64,000 nt of DNA, from assembly GCF_032884065.1 (NCBI RefSeq), contig NW_027063627.1, forward strand, positions 1 to 64,000, given 5' to 3'. Shown piece by piece: positions 60,784 to 64,000 of the stretch (position 1 is its first letter; every line of letters starts with the position of its first letter). The notes beneath the pieces are model-generated. The model saw only the letters and a list, made by a program, of their open reading frames with translations. It searched no databases and had not been told where the DNA came from. Origin of the DNA: Artemia franciscana. Taxonomy: Eukaryota; Arthropoda; Branchiopoda; Anostraca; Artemiidae. The position numbers were made by a program, and so were the translations under genes.

Positions 60784-61335
60784 GCTATTGGGGTGGCGCT
60801 TCGCGCCACCCCAACACCTAGTTGGTGGGGCGCTTCGCGCCCCCCCAAGCCCCCCCGCGCGCGTAAGTCGTTACGCGCCATATTAGTTACGCGCCATTGT
60901 AGTTGTGTCCCTGTGTCCCACCTGTGAATATAGATAGATTTATATATGTGTTTCAAACTACGTAAAAATTGCGAATATACAACATTTTTGGCTTTCCCAC
61001 TACTGGAAGCTTTCCGTTTCCAATTGCCAGCAATTGATCTGAAAATGTTTGACCAGCATCATCGTTTTGCAATCGGACACGCATATTTGTAGTTAATTTT
61101 AATATTTTTACGTGTGCCCATAAATTAGAATTTTTCAGGCAAGCATTCATTTCGTCTGCAGGAGTTAAACTACGTAAAAATTGCGAATATACAACATTCT
61201 TGGCTTTCCCATTGTCTGTGCATATACAAAGCCGTATGCACTAATAATGACGTCATATGCAAACGCTCTTTTTACAAACAAACAAACATGCATACACACA
61301 ACTCGTTTTTATATAGATAGATAGATAGATGGATA
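60784..61335 (-). mobile_element. Short Helitron carrying an extra helicase fragment
   Basis: Minus strand. The 3' end is hairpin-bearing (CTAG altered to ATAG at about 60,781), then the usual helicase-tail scrap. A non-contiguous helicase segment (60,990-61,165) encoding text equivalent to MNACLKNSNLWAHVK and TNMRVRLQNDD follows, then another tail scrap. The 5' end of the ACAACTCGTTTTTATATAGA subtype is near 61,320 (same subtype as 8,741-9,078). It is nested in the helicase of the next element. Confidence 0.7.
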
Positions 61336-61339
61336 CAAT

Positions 61340-64000
<2,661 letters not shown>

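Overview
The window is eukaryotic, AT-rich, repeat-laden nuclear DNA. It has no operons or long intact genes. It has spliced exons with GT/AG borders, (TA)n and homopolymer microsatellites, Helitrons, non-LTR retrotransposons, a mariner remnant and fossil Polinton/adintovirus-type genes. Two exons encode an Ig domain of the arthropod dpr (defective proboscis extension response) type, so the host is an arthropod. A branchiopod crustacean such as a brine shrimp would fit, but that rests on impression of the repeat families, not on a search.

Layout. 1-11.6 kb: a nest of decayed Helitrons. Two long Rep-helicase copies lie head to head (minus strand 1-4.3 kb, plus strand 4.3-8.7 kb), followed by short and internally deleted derivatives. 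11.3-13.5 kb: a (TA)n tract and a broken non-LTR retrotransposon. 13.5-18.6 kb: non-coding DNA with several tandem repeat arrays. 18.6-46.1 kb: two consecutive exons of the dpr-like gene on the plus strand, separated by an intron of about 27 kb. 46.1-50.4 kb: a minisatellite and a long copy of a foldback repeat family. 50.5-64 kb: a second Helitron nest, mostly on the minus strand, with expanded minisatellites. It includes two nearly identical inverted copies with intact termini (51,877-53,760 and 59,301-60,768).

The giant dpr intron is the most interesting part. Between about 25.1 and 34.1 kb it holds fragments, on both strands and partly duplicated, of a protein-primed-type PolB, a double-jelly-roll major capsid protein, a penton-like protein, an adenovirus-pVI-like minor capsid protein, a retrovirus-like integrase C-terminus and probably an adenain-like protease. 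This is the gene set of Polintons/adintoviruses. Every gene carries stops or frameshifts except the minor capsid reading frame at 30,808-31,191. The intron also contains a CR1-like LINE, a short TSD-flanked retroposon, a mariner-derived MITE, a foldback repeat family, and a well-formed TATA + initiator + ATG + splice donor at 19,987-20,088 that may be the first exon of a nested gene.

Functionally, only the dpr-like exons look like conserved host coding sequence. All Helitron Rep-helicase copies seen are disabled. The very similar inverted pair shows that the family moved recently, presumably driven by an active copy elsewhere.
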